The notes beneath the pieces are model-generated. The model was not told the origin of the DNA. It did not search any database and was given only the letters and a program-made list of their open reading frames with translations. From Saccharopolyspora gloriosae (GTDB lineage: Bacteria; Actinomycetota; Actinomycetes; Mycobacteriales; Pseudonocardiaceae), in assembly GCF_022828475.1 (NCBI RefSeq), contig NZ_CP059557.1, positions 124,001 to 188,000 of the forward strand: DNA of 64,000 nucleotides, given 5' to 3'. Positions 37,800 through 46,294 of the stretch are shown in pieces. Every line of letters begins with the position of its first letter. Position 1 is the first letter of the stretch. The position numbers and the translations under genes are program-made.

Positions 37800-37990
37800 C
37801 CCGGGATGGCACCTCCGAAACCTAGGTGGCGCGACGGTGTGCCGTGGCAGAAGAGAAGAGGTGCGCCTGGCGGACCCCACTCCGCCAGGCGCACCCCGGC
37901 CACCCGAGCAGCACCCGCAATACAGCCCCCTTCACCCTCCAACACCTCGAAAAACCACGCCTTCAACCCCGCAACAACCACGACCCCCAC
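37800..37990 (-). pseudogene. Possible alpha/beta-hydrolase N-terminal remnant
   Basis: The frame upstream of and continuous with LGFP protein 1 reads VAGVRLAEWGPPGAPLLFCH and then GTPSRHLGF, closely matching the first strands and HG(T/N)P oxyanion loop of alpha/beta hydrolases. Nothing after it continues that fold. A stem-loop (37860-37895) lies inside it. This looks like a decayed gene end, but a chance match in GC-rich DNA is possible. Confidence 0.35.
37860..37895 (-). terminator. Terminator downstream of LGFP gene 2
   Basis: Perfect 15-bp stem GGTGCGCCTGGCGGA / TCCGCCAGGCGCACC with a 6-nt loop. The DNA from 37896 to about 38015 is strongly strand-biased (few G on the plus strand). Confidence 0.75.
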
Positions 37991-38078
37991 AACCCCTCAA
38001 ATCCAAGGCGTTGCAAGGACCGCTAGAACCCGCACCCGGTCAAAGGGACATTCACCTGAATCGGCTCGGCTCCGGAAC

Positions 38079-39382
38079 TCAGCGCTTCGGGAAGTCGAAG
38101 ACGCGTCCGGTGGCACGGTGCCAGTCGATGTAGCCGAGTTCGAATTCGGTGCTGCGGCCCCACGCCACGTCGTGCTCGCCGCGCACCGGATAGCCGAGGT
38201 AGGACCGTTCCCAGCCGAGTTCGGCCCAGCGAGCGCGAGTACCGCCGTAGACCTCGACGGCCCCGGTCTGCGGCGACCAGTAGATGGACGCGCCGCCGGT
38301 GCCGGTGAAGTGCGCGTACCGGCCACGTCCGTCCGGAGTGGACAGTTCGTCGGTGGTCGGGTGGCCCAGCAGCCCGTTCGGCCCGCTGAACTCGATGTAC
38401 TTGTCGCCGATCGCACCCCGCACGGAGTGCGCGCCGGTCTCCGGGCTCCACACGATGCCCGCGGCGAACTCGCCGTCCCCGTCGAAGCGCGCGTACTTGC
38501 CGCTGCCGTCGGCGGTGCTGAGCTCGTCGGTGGTCGGGTAACCCAGCGGCCCGGCCTCCCACCCGGAATCCGCCCACTTGTCCCGGATGGCGCCCTGCAC
38601 GACGTGCGTCTCGTTGCCCCGGGTCAGGTAGATGGAGGCGCCGTCGCGGTGGGAGAAGTGGTTGTAAGCGCCGAGCCCGTCCGGTGTGGCCGCGGTGTCG
38701 GTGGCGGGGTAGCCGATGGCGTCGCCCGCGCCGAGTTCGGCCCACTTCTCCAGGATCGGTCCGCGCAGGTGGTGCGCGCCGGTCGCGCCGGTGAAGTAGA
38801 TCGCCGAGGCGGTCTGCTTCCCGTCCACGCTGACGAATTCGTTGTAACGGGCGCCGTTGCCGTCGCCTGCCTCGTCGATCGTGGGCACGCCGATGACGTC
38901 GTGGCCGCCGAGTTCGACGAACTTGTCGAGGATGCCGCCGAAGACGATGTGCACACCGGTGTCCGGCGTCCAGTAGAACCGGGCGTGCTCGTACTCCCGC
39001 CAGCGCAGCGAGTCGCTCTCGACCTCTTCGTCGCCGAGCGGGTTGCCGATGGCGTCCTTCACTTCGCGCGGCAGTGCGGAGTAGCGCTCTTCGATGGCGC
39101 CTTCGCCGGGCGCGGCCCGCTCGTCGGTGGCGGGCGTGCTGGGAGCGGGCGTGCCGGTCGTGGGGGCGGTGCCGGTCGGCTGCCCGCTCAATCCCGTTGT
39201 CACGTCGTGGAGGAGCCCGTCCTCGACGCCGTCATCCCCGGTGGTCTGCTCGGCGCTGCGGGTCGTTGTGGTCGGCCGCTGGTGAGCGGCTGCCCGTATG
39301 CGTGGGCGGCGCCGGGCAGCACGGTCAGGAAACACAGAGCCGCTGCGCTGAAGGCGGCCCCGGCGATCTTGGTGACGGTCAC
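38079..39382 (-). CDS. Secreted LGFP-repeat protein 2, signal peptide out of frame
   Basis: The mature part (38079 to about 39280) has about seven LGFP repeats (ARFYWTPDTGVHIVFG; LGYPTTDELSTADGSGKYARF). In its own frame the N-terminus is Arg-rich and lacks a signal peptide. A clear signal peptide (MTVTKIAGAAFSAAALCFLT, then VLPGAAHA) starts at GTG 39382 with AGGGG 6 nt upstream, but in another frame. One missing base between about 39270 and 39310 would join them. Either a sequencing error or a recently broken gene. Homologous to LGFP protein 1, so the pair likely arose by duplication. Confidence 0.8.
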
Positions 39383-39892
39383 TCCCAACCCCTTTCGAGT
39401 TGTCACCTCCCTTGATCGCCGAAGGGGGCTGAAAGGTTGCACTCTGTTACCGTTTTGAGTCCGACTTTCCTATCGCACTATCCTTCGGACTTTTCCGGCC
39501 AACCGATAACGGTCTTGACGTCACTCAAGGTGGCTGGGCCGAATTCGCATGGATGCAGGTGGAGTGGTGTTACCGGCGCCGGATCGGCCAGGTGGCGGCC
39601 GATTCCGAAGCAGTGAGTAATCAACTTTCGGCCGCAACCGTCCGTATTCATGCTCAGTTCAGGCCACGCGCGGGACCGCCCGATCTGGCCGCCGCATTCC
39701 CGCGTGCCGCAGCATCCGATGAAACCGGCACGAAACGCGCCCGGCCCTGATGAATCACCGGGAAGTCCACCCGCTCTCGCCGTGCCCGGCCGCGCGATGA
39801 GCGGAACTTAGCGACCCGTTCACGGCCGCCACACGCTGCGGCAAAGCCGAGGCGGTGAAGTGGAGCCCTCCCACCGCAGGAAGGACGGCCAC
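39383..39892. other. Intergenic region between LGFP gene 2 and truncated hemoglobin
   Basis: 510 bp of lower GC than its surroundings, divergent promoters expected. It contains TTGACGTCACTCAAGG near 39512 (with the palindrome TGACGTCA). No supportable gene is seen. Confidence 0.5.
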
Positions 39893-40261
39893 ATGAGCAT
39901 CTACGACGAGATCGGCGGCACCCCGGCACTGGAGCAGGTCGTCGCCGCCTTCTACGAGAAGGTCCTCGCAGACCCGGAGCTCGCCGGGTTCTTCACCGGC
40001 ACCAACATGTCCCGGTTGCAGGGCAGGCAGGTGGAGTTCTTCGCGGCCGCCCTCGGCGGCCCCGAACCGTACCGGGGCGCCGGGATGAAGCAGGTGCACC
40101 AGGGTCGCGGCATCCGGCGGTCGCACTTCGACCGGGTCGTCGTGCACCTGTCGGCATCGTTGACCGAAGCGGGCGTACCACCGGCCACAGTGGACGCGAT
40201 CCTGGCCGCCATCGCCCCGCTGGCCGACGACATCGTCACCCCGTCGACCTCGGCGGCGTGA
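39893..40261 (+). CDS. Truncated hemoglobin, group I (GlbN-like)
   Basis: 122-residue 2-on-2 globin: [20 protein letters not shown] start, [15 protein letters not shown], and proximal heme His in [16 protein letters not shown]. These proteins bind O2 or NO and in mycobacteria detoxify NO. AGGAAGG lies about 9 nt before the ATG. With a cytochrome bd oxidase and a DevR-like regulator in the same window, a hypoxia/NO role is plausible but inferred. A strong terminator follows. Confidence 0.92.
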   Translation: MSIYDEIGGTPALEQVVAAFYEKVLADPELAGFFTGTNMSRLQGRQVEFFAAALGGPEPYRGAGMKQVHQGRGIRRSHFDRVVVHLSASLTEAGVPPATVDAILAAIAPLADDIVTPSTSAA

Positions 40262-40282
40262 CTCCGACGAACGCCCCGGACA

Positions 40283-40315
40283 GCGAGAAACCCCCGGCGG
40301 GCGGGGGTTTCTCGC
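40283..40315. terminator. Bidirectional terminator after truncated hemoglobin
   Basis: Perfect 13-bp stem GCGAGAAACCCCC / GGGGGTTTCTCGC, loop of 7 nt, between convergent genes. Confidence 0.88.
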
Positions 40316-40356
40316 GATCGGGATCGTTCGCGGGCCGGGCCGGCCTGCCTGGCGAC

Positions 40357-40875
40357 TCAGCCCTGGGTGACTGGCGTGACCTGCAGGACGTCGCCCTTGA
40401 TCGGCTCGTTCGCCGGCCACGCCGCGACCTCGCGGGTGTCCTGGCCCTCGGCCGGGGAGGGCAGGTCGAGCTCGACCGAGCCGGGCACCGCGGCGTGCGG
40501 CGCGTCCCCGGTGGCCTGGATGAGGTAGGAGTGGGCGGGGCTGGAGGCGGTCAGGTTGACCGGCTCGGCCACGCCGCCGTCGGGCGCGACCGACACGTCG
40601 GAGATGGGGCCGTCGGCGGCGGTGAACACCACGCCGCCCGGAGCGCCCTGCAGCTTGCAGTTGGTCTGCGGGTTCGCGGCGGTGTAGCTGATCAGGAACG
40701 CCTCGTGCCCGGCAGCACCACCCTGCTCCTTGGTCACCGCGACGTTGACGTCAGCCGCGCCGCATGCGACATCGCTCGGGTTGGCCAAGGCGGACCCGGC
40801 CGACAGCAGGGAAGCCCCGGCCACGGCGCCGACGGTGGCGGCGATGGCGGCGGCACGACGGATGTTCGCGATCAT
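40357..40875 (-). CDS. Secreted DUF4232-like protein
   Basis: 172 residues: signal peptide (MIANIRRAAAIAATVGAVAG, then ASLLSAGSALA) and a mature beta-rich domain beginning CGAADVNVAVTKEQGGAAGHE with two Cys likely disulfide-bonded (CGAAD and NCKLQG), as in actinobacterial DUF4232 secreted proteins. Function unknown. GAGGAGG lies 5-6 nt before ATG 40875, a very strong ribosome binding site, so it may be abundant. Confidence 0.82.
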   Translation of the reverse strand: MIANIRRAAAIAATVGAVAGASLLSAGSALANPSDVACGAADVNVAVTKEQGGAAGHEAFLISYTAANPQTNCKLQGAPGGVVFTAADGPISDVSVAPDGGVAEPVNLTASSPAHSYLIQATGDAPHAAVPGSVELDLPSPAEGQDTREVAAWPANEPIKGDVLQVTPVTQG

Positions 40876-41325
40876 GGTGTCCTCCTCATTGGTTCGTCTC
40901 ACCTGAAGACGGCTGCGAACCCGGGAGGATGCTCCCGAATGACACTCCCCATAGCCGGGCAACCCCGCTCGTCGCCGTGCGTCTCACGTACCCGCGAGCG
41001 AGGCTCCGACGTCGCGGTGGCTGATCGGTCAACGGCCAGGACCGTGCGAAACGGGGCCGCCGGTCTCCCGGCGGCGAACTCGTTCGGCCCCGGTCAGATC
41101 GGGCCACGGCGCTGCGGATGGGCTTGGTCCGGACCTCGAGCATCGAGGCGGTGTTTCTTGGGCCGCTTGGCCGTGTCCTGGCCGAGCCTGCCGGAGCTCA
41201 GCGACCGCCACTTGTCCGGGTTCTTGGCCTTGAATGCCGCCACGCTGGACCGGCTCAGTGCGGGGCCGGAAAGCAAGAAACCCCCTGCGACTAAGTAGGG
41301 GGTTTCGAGCTGTCTCGACCAGACG
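40876..41325. other. Intergenic region upstream of the DUF4232-like gene and downstream of the tRNA pair
   Basis: 450 bp. Holds the promoter side of the secreted-protein gene and the terminator of tRNA-Arg at 41278-41305. No gene can be supported. Confidence 0.5.
41278..41305 (-). terminator. Terminator of the tRNA-Arg gene
   Basis: 9-bp stem AAACCCCCT / AGGGGGTTT; on the minus strand the hairpin ends in GGGGGTTTC TTGC-type sequence, 20 nt after the tRNA. Confidence 0.8.
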
Positions 41326-41398
41326 TGCGCCCGAAGGGATTCGAACCCCTAACCTTCTGATCCGTAGTCAGATGCTCTATCCGTTGAGCTACGGGCGC
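41326..41398 (-). tRNA. tRNA-Arg (anticodon ACG)
   Basis: Cloverleaf on the minus strand: acceptor GCGCCCG/CGGGCGC, anticodon stem TCTGA/TCAGA with loop CTACGGA (anticodon at plus 41363-41365), T-loop TTCGAAT. CCA is not encoded. Confidence 0.96.
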
Positions 41399-41437
41399 TT
41401 GTTCAGTTGTGGATCCCCGCCTGGGCGGGAACCCCTG

Positions 41438-41527
41438 CGGAGGCTCCGGGATTTGAACCCGGGAGGGGGCGTGACCCCCAACCGCATTAGCAGTGCGGCG
41501 CCATAGACCAGACTAGGCGAAGCCTCC
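41438..41527 (-). tRNA. tRNA-Ser (anticodon GCT)
   Basis: 90 nt on the minus strand: acceptor GGAGGCT/AGCCTCC, anticodon stem CCGCA/TGCGG with loop CTGCTAA, long variable arm (TTGGGGGTCACGCCCCC) and T-loop TTCAAAT. CCA is not encoded. It lies 39 nt upstream of tRNA-Arg and may be co-transcribed. Confidence 0.96.
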
Positions 41528-41605
41528 CGGTAGTCCTCTCGGCCACTGCGGAAAGACTACACGGCTCGTGTTCGCCCGAACAAAGGGGGTGGGGGTTGAT
41601 CTACA

Positions 41606-43594
41606 TCAGCCGTCCGTACCCCTCGCGAGCTGCACGAACGGGTTCAGTGCGGCCGGATTGCGGAGGGCGTCGCGGCTCACGGCCCGCTCCGGGTCGGCGC
41701 CGCCGAGGATCTTCTTCACCGGAACTTCCAGCTTCTTGCCGTTGAGCGTCTGCGGGACCTCGTCGACCAACAGGAACCGGTTCGGCACGTGCCGCGGCGA
41801 GAGCTGCTCGCGCAGCCGCTTCTTCAACTCCGGTTCCACGTCTTCGAGCCGGGCGCCTTCGGCGAGCACCAGGAAGCACAGCAGCTCCCCTTCGCCGCCC
41901 GCGCCCGAGGTGTCGATCACGAGTGAATCCGCTACCTCGTCGAAGCCCTCCACCACGCGGTAGAACTCCGCGGTGCCCATCCGGATGCCGCCGCGGTTGA
42001 GGGTCGAATCGCTGCGGCCGTGGATCACCAAGGTGCCGCGATCGGTGACCTCGATCCAGTCGCCGTGGCGCCAGATCCCGGGGTAGGTGTCGAAGTACGC
42101 CTCGCGCAGGCGGGAGCCGTCGGGGTCGTTCCAGAAGAACACCGGCATCGTCGGCATCGGCTTGGTGAGGACCAGTTCGCCGACCTCGCCGTGCAGCTCC
42201 GCACCGTCCTCCGAGTAGGACCGCACCGATGCTCCGAGCATCGGGCAGGAGATCTCGCCGAGCCACACCGGCACGTCCGGTGCGGCGCCCACGATGGCCG
42301 TGCACAGGTCGGTGCCGCCGGAGACGCTGGCGATCTGCACGTCCACGCCCACCGCGTCGGCGATCCAGCGGAAACCGTCGGTGCTCAGCGGGGAACCGGT
42401 CGAACCGACGGTGCGCAGGGCGCTGAGGTCGTGGGCGTCGGCCGGTCGCAGCTCCTTCTTCAGGCAGCTCTGGATGAACGGCGCGGAGGTGCCGAAGTAG
42501 GTGACCCGGTGGCGTTCGGCCAGTTCCCACAGCGCGTCCAGCGACGGGTGGCCTGGGCTGCCGTCGAACAGCAACAGCCGGGTTCCGGTGAGCAGGCCGC
42601 CCAGCAGGAAGTTCCACATCATCCAGCCGGTGGTGGTGAACCAGAGGAACGTGTCGCCGGGGCCGAGGTCGGCGTGCAGGCCGATCGTCTTGAACTGTTC
42701 GAGCACCATGCCGCCGTGGCCGTGCACGATGCCCTTCGGCAATCCGGTGGTGCCGGAGGAGTACAGCACCCAAAGCGGGTGGTCGAACGGCACCGGGTCG
42801 AAGGTGAGCTCGGCGCCGCGATGGCGTTCCAGCAGCTCGGACCAGTCGTGCGTTCCCGCCGCCCGTCCCGCGTCGACGTAGTCGATGAGCACGGTGCCAG
42901 CCAGGCCGGGCAGCTCCGCCCGCAATTCGTCCACAGTGGACCTGATGTCGAAGCTGCGGCCGCCGTAGACGTAGCCGTCGACGGCCACCAGCACCGTCGG
43001 CTCGATCTGCACGAAGCGGTCGGCCACCGCGCGCACGCCGAAGTCCGGTGAACACGACGACCAGGTGGCGCCGAGGCTCGCCGCGGCGAGGAAGGCGATC
43101 AGCGTTTCCGGGCAGTTCGGAGCCAGCGCCGCGACCCGGTCACCGCGCTGCACCCCCAACTCCGCGAACGCCGCGCGCATCGCGGCCACTCGGGAGCGCA
43201 GTTCGCCGTAGGTGAGCTCCGAGCCGTGCCCGTCCTCCCTGGCGAACACCACCGCGACGTCGTCGTCGGTCTTGCCCGGGCCGCCGCGCAGCGCGTGCTC
43301 CGCGTAGTTCAAGGTCGCGCCGGGAAACCACCGCGCACCCGGCATGACTTCGGCTTCGAGTACCTGAGCAGGACGCTCGTGGAACGTGACGTCGAAGAAG
43401 TCCGCGACGGCGCCCCAGAACCCCGTCAGGTCCGACACCGACCAGTCCCACAACGCCCGGTAGTCCGGCAGGTCCCGGCCGCGCTCGGTACGCAGCCAAT
43501 CGCGGAACTCGCCGATGCGCGTGCCCGCCACGTGTTCCGGGGAGGGTTGCCACAGGAGCTCGGGCGGTTGACCGGCGTCGGTGCTCGATGTCAT
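41606..43594 (-). CDS. Acetoacetate-CoA ligase (acetoacetyl-CoA synthetase)
   Basis: 662-residue member of the ANL adenylate-forming family. N-terminal ACS-like segment, ATP loop YSSGTTGLPKG (about 278-288), TTTGWMMWNF, and C-terminal GKKLEVPVKKIL with the catalytic Lys. ARWFPGATLNYAE and the overall size match acetoacetyl-CoA synthetases, which activate acetoacetate to acetoacetyl-CoA with ATP, feeding ketone-body or leucine-derived carbon into lipid or polyhydroxyalkanoate metabolism. ATG 43594. The upstream side carries the palindrome with DnaA boxes. Confidence 0.9.
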   Translation of the reverse strand: MTSSTDAGQPPELLWQPSPEHVAGTRIGEFRDWLRTERGRDLPDYRALWDWSVSDLTGFWGAVADFFDVTFHERPAQVLEAEVMPGARWFPGATLNYAEHALRGGPGKTDDDVAVVFAREDGHGSELTYGELRSRVAAMRAAFAELGVQRGDRVAALAPNCPETLIAFLAAASLGATWSSCSPDFGVRAVADRFVQIEPTVLVAVDGYVYGGRSFDIRSTVDELRAELPGLAGTVLIDYVDAGRAAGTHDWSELLERHRGAELTFDPVPFDHPLWVLYSSGTTGLPKGIVHGHGGMVLEQFKTIGLHADLGPGDTFLWFTTTGWMMWNFLLGGLLTGTRLLLFDGSPGHPSLDALWELAERHRVTYFGTSAPFIQSCLKKELRPADAHDLSALRTVGSTGSPLSTDGFRWIADAVGVDVQIASVSGGTDLCTAIVGAAPDVPVWLGEISCPMLGASVRSYSEDGAELHGEVGELVLTKPMPTMPVFFWNDPDGSRLREAYFDTYPGIWRHGDWIEVTDRGTLVIHGRSDSTLNRGGIRMGTAEFYRVVEGFDEVADSLVIDTSGAGGEGELLCFLVLAEGARLEDVEPELKKRLREQLSPRHVPNRFLLVDEVPQTLNGKKLEVPVKKILGGADPERAVSRDALRNPAALNPFVQLARGTDG

Positions 43595-43662
43595 GAGTGC
43601 TTCCTAACTCACGACACCGCCCCGACGCCATAGCGAAGGCACCTTGCGCACCGCAAACACGG

Positions 43663-43707
43663 GTTGCACACAGGCTGTGGACAACTTATCCACAGCCTGT
43701 GTGCAAC
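43663..43707. repeat. 19-bp perfect palindrome carrying two DnaA boxes
   Basis: Left arm GTTGCACACAGGCTGTGGA (43663-43681), 7-nt spacer CAACTTA, and its exact inverse 43689-43707. TTATCCACA at 43686-43694 (plus) and TTGTCCACA on the minus strand at 43676-43684 are perfect DnaA box sequences facing each other. It lies between the 3' end of one minus-strand gene and the 5' end of the next, so it may also be a terminator, but no T-run follows. Confidence 0.9.
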
Positions 43708-43744
43708 TTGGGTCTTGCGTGGAGTTCAGAAGTTCAGGGCGCGC

Positions 43745-44449
43745 TCAGCGCAGGTGGGTGTCGAACCAGTTCCGAGCTCGTTGCCAGGCTTCGACCGCCG
43801 CGTCGATGTCGGTGTCGAAGCGGTGTTCGCTGCCGGTGAAATGAACCACGTCGGTCGCCACGCGAGCCGTGGCCGCGGCCTCCCGCAGCTTGTCCACCTC
43901 GTCCGCCGGGATGCGGGCGTCCTGCTCGCCGTAAATGCCCAGCCACGGTCCGGCCAGCTCACCGGCGATCTCCACCAGCGCGGGCAGGCCTTCGGACAAC
44001 GGGCTCAGGATGCCGCCGCCGCCCACGGTCACCGCGGCGCCCAGGCTCCGGCTTGCCGCCACCACCAGCGCGGCCGACCCGCCGATGTCGAATCCGATCA
44101 CACCTTGGCGGTCACCCGGCACGCCCTGATCGGTGAGCCAGACGAACGACGCGTCGGAGTCGGCCAGGATCGACTCGCCCGATAGTCGCTGCACCTGGTC
44201 GAGCACCTGCTCTTCGGCGTGTTCGTCGGAGAACTCGTCGGTGCCTTCGCGGTGGTAGAGGTGCGGAGCCACGGTCAGCCAGCCTTCGTCGGCGAGGGCG
44301 CCGACCAGGGAGCGCACCCGGTCGGTGACGCCGCGCGCCTCGTGCAGCACCACCAGCCCGCCGCGCACGACGTTCTCCGGCTCGGCGACGGTCAGCCGGA
44401 GCTCGGTGCCGTCCGTGAGCGCGAGCGTCTCGGTCCGGGTTTCGGTCAT
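43745..44449 (-). CDS. Dienelactone hydrolase-family protein with altered nucleophile
   Basis: 234-residue alpha/beta hydrolase of the dienelactone hydrolase type: VVLHEARGVTDRVRSLV, GIYGEQDARIP (Asp177) and SEHRFD (His209) fit the family. At the nucleophile elbow, where the family has G-x-C-x-G-G, this protein has GFDIGG, so Cys is replaced by Asp121. It may have a different chemistry or be inactive. ATG 44449. No operon partner: the neighbour downstream is separated by the DnaA-box palindrome. Confidence 0.84.
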   Translation of the reverse strand: MTETRTETLALTDGTELRLTVAEPENVVRGGLVVLHEARGVTDRVRSLVGALADEGWLTVAPHLYHREGTDEFSDEHAEEQVLDQVQRLSGESILADSDASFVWLTDQGVPGDRQGVIGFDIGGSAALVVAASRSLGAAVTVGGGGILSPLSEGLPALVEIAGELAGPWLGIYGEQDARIPADEVDKLREAAATARVATDVVHFTGSEHRFDTDIDAAVEAWQRARNWFDTHLR

Positions 44450-45168
44450 GCCGTTCAGGGAACCAGGCATGGGTGAACAGCAGTCAACGTGATCAACCGG
44501 ATGCCGGAGTGCGGTTGACACACCGTCGTCACCGCGACGAACCTCCCGCAGCAGCACCGGAAGGTCATCCAGGTGATCGGCGAGCTGCCCTGCATCGGAC
44601 ACGTAACGTGCGGTAATGCCTTCGACATGGCGAGTCGGCGCGTGCCGCGCGCCATGCGCCGGGCGGCGCGAACACCGCCGCCGCGCCGCCGTTGATGTGT
44701 GCGGTATTACACCCGATCGGCGCTGCGCGAGATTACCGGCGGCAAGATCGGCCCGAACCGGGCAGCGCACCGGAGCACCGTTCAACGACCGCTCCGGCAC
44801 CGGGCTGGTGGATGGCCCATTCGGCCGGTCGCACTGGTCAACGGAGGCCCTTCACCCGGTGTGGCCGGTGAGATGAGCGGCCCGTTCGGCCGGTCGTACC
44901 GGGCGACGAGGGCATTCACCGGGGCATTCACCTGGGAAGGCCCCCAATCCGGAACCAGTTGTCCACAAGGATCGTGAAGTTGTCCACAGGGTGTCCCCGC
45001 TTGTCGGGAGCGCCCGGCCGGCCACGGCGGGAACTCGGTCTCGGCCCCACGGATTCTGCGCCTCCCCGCTCGATCCAGCGGCGTTGCGGCGCCTGGCCGG
45101 TTCTACAGTGGTCGGGCGGTGCTTCCAGCGGTAAAGGCGGTGGTGCCGCCCGAACCAAGGAGCCGTGC
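44450..45168. other. Long intergenic region with paired DnaA boxes and degenerate palindromes
   Basis: 719 bp without a supportable gene. Contains two imperfect relatives of the GTGAACGGACCGTTC palindrome family (about 44808-44855 and 44870-44920), two perfect DnaA boxes (44959-44967, 44980-44988), and a likely promoter for the aminotransferase (TACAGT near 45104). Confidence 0.6.
44959..44988 (+). promoter_or_regulatory. Two direct DnaA boxes 21 bp apart
   Basis: TTGTCCACA at 44959-44967 and again at 44980-44988, same strand, spaced two helical turns. This is the actinobacterial DnaA box consensus. Confidence 0.6.
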
Positions 45169-46227
45169 ATGACCGTCCGCATCCGCGCCGACCTCGACCA
45201 GCTGCCCGCCTACGTCGCCGGACGCACCGTCGCAGGATCGTTGAAGCTCGCCAGCAACGAAGTCTCGGCAGGTCCGCTGCCCAGCGTCACCGAGGCCATC
45301 GCGCGAGCGGCCGCCGACGTGCACCGCTACCCGGACATCGGCGTCACCGGCCTCACCGGCGCGCTGGCCGCTCGCCTCGACGTCGACCCGTCCCGGATCG
45401 CCGTCGGCTGCGGCTCGGTCGCGCTGTGCGAACAACTCGTGCAGATCACCTGCACCGCCGAGGACGCCGTCGTCTACCCGTGGCGATCGTTCGAGGCGTA
45501 CCCGATCATGAGCCACATCGTCGGCGCCACCCAGATCCCGGTGCCGCTGACCGCCGAGCACGCGCTCGACCTCGACGCGATGTCCGCTGCGATCACCCCG
45601 AACACCCGGCTGGTCTTCGTGTGCAGCCCGAACAACCCCACCGGCCCCGCCGTGCGCCGCGCGGAACTGGAGCGGTTCCTCGACTCGGTCCGCTCCGACG
45701 TGCTCGTCGTCCTGGACGAGGCCTACTACGAGTTCATCACCGACCCGGACGTCCCGGACGGCGTCGAACTGGCCGCCCGCTACGACAACGTGCTCGTGCT
45801 GCGCACCTTCTCCAAGGCCTACGGCCTCGCCGGCCTGCGCATCGGCTACGCCATCGGCCCCGCTCACGTGACGGAGGCGCTGCGCAAGGTGAGCGTCCCG
45901 TTCAGCGTCAACGGCGTCGGTCAGGCCGCCGCGCTGGCCTCCCTCGACGCGCAGGACGAACTGCGGGCGCGCTGCGCCGCGATCGCCACCGAGCGGGTGC
46001 GGGTCCGGGACGAGCTGCGCGCCCTCGGATTCGAGGTGCCCGAGACGCAGGCCAACTTCGTGTGGCTGCCGCTGCGCGACCGCGCCCTCGAGTTCAGCGA
46101 GCACTGCCTCGCGGAGCGCGTCGTGGTGCGCGCCTTCGACGGTTCCGGCGTGCGCATCACGATCGGCGACACCGGCGAGAACGACACCCTGCTCCGCGCG
46201 GCGAAGTCCTTCCACCTGGCGGGCTGA
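45169..46227 (+). CDS. Histidinol-phosphate/aromatic aminotransferase (HisC2/Pat-like)
   Basis: 352-residue fold-type I PLP enzyme of class II aminotransferases: LASNEVSAGPLP N-terminus, CSPNNPTGPAV, DEAYYEF, and PLP Lys in TFSKAYGLAGLRIGY. Equivalent to mycobacterial HisC2/Pat, which transaminates phenylpyruvate and related keto acids, so it could act after PheA in phenylalanine synthesis. AAGGAG (45157-45162) is 6 nt before ATG 45169. Confidence 0.9.
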   Translation: MTVRIRADLDQLPAYVAGRTVAGSLKLASNEVSAGPLPSVTEAIARAAADVHRYPDIGVTGLTGALAARLDVDPSRIAVGCGSVALCEQLVQITCTAEDAVVYPWRSFEAYPIMSHIVGATQIPVPLTAEHALDLDAMSAAITPNTRLVFVCSPNNPTGPAVRRAELERFLDSVRSDVLVVLDEAYYEFITDPDVPDGVELAARYDNVLVLRTFSKAYGLAGLRIGYAIGPAHVTEALRKVSVPFSVNGVGQAAALASLDAQDELRARCAAIATERVRVRDELRALGFEVPETQANFVWLPLRDRALEFSEHCLAERVVVRAFDGSGVRITIGDTGENDTLLRAAKSFHLAG

Positions 46228-46294
46228 AAGGGTCGATCACGAGCCTGCCGCGTTGCTACGGTGCCCCGATCGCAGCGGAGAACGGGGACCGGTG

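Noticed and set aside
39803-39817. GGAACTTAGCGACCC upstream of the truncated hemoglobin gene, similar to the DevR (DosR) box
   Set aside because: The two half-sites are recognisable but the spacing is off by one and several consensus bases differ, so it is not a convincing site.
40258-41298. Plus-strand open frame spanning the DUF4232-like gene and the intergenic region
   Set aside because: It is antisense to a gene with a signal peptide and strong ribosome binding site and crosses a terminator hairpin.
44455-44876. Several 60-90-residue open frames in the 719-bp intergenic region
   Set aside because: None has a ribosome binding site, family match or typical codon use; the region looks regulatory.
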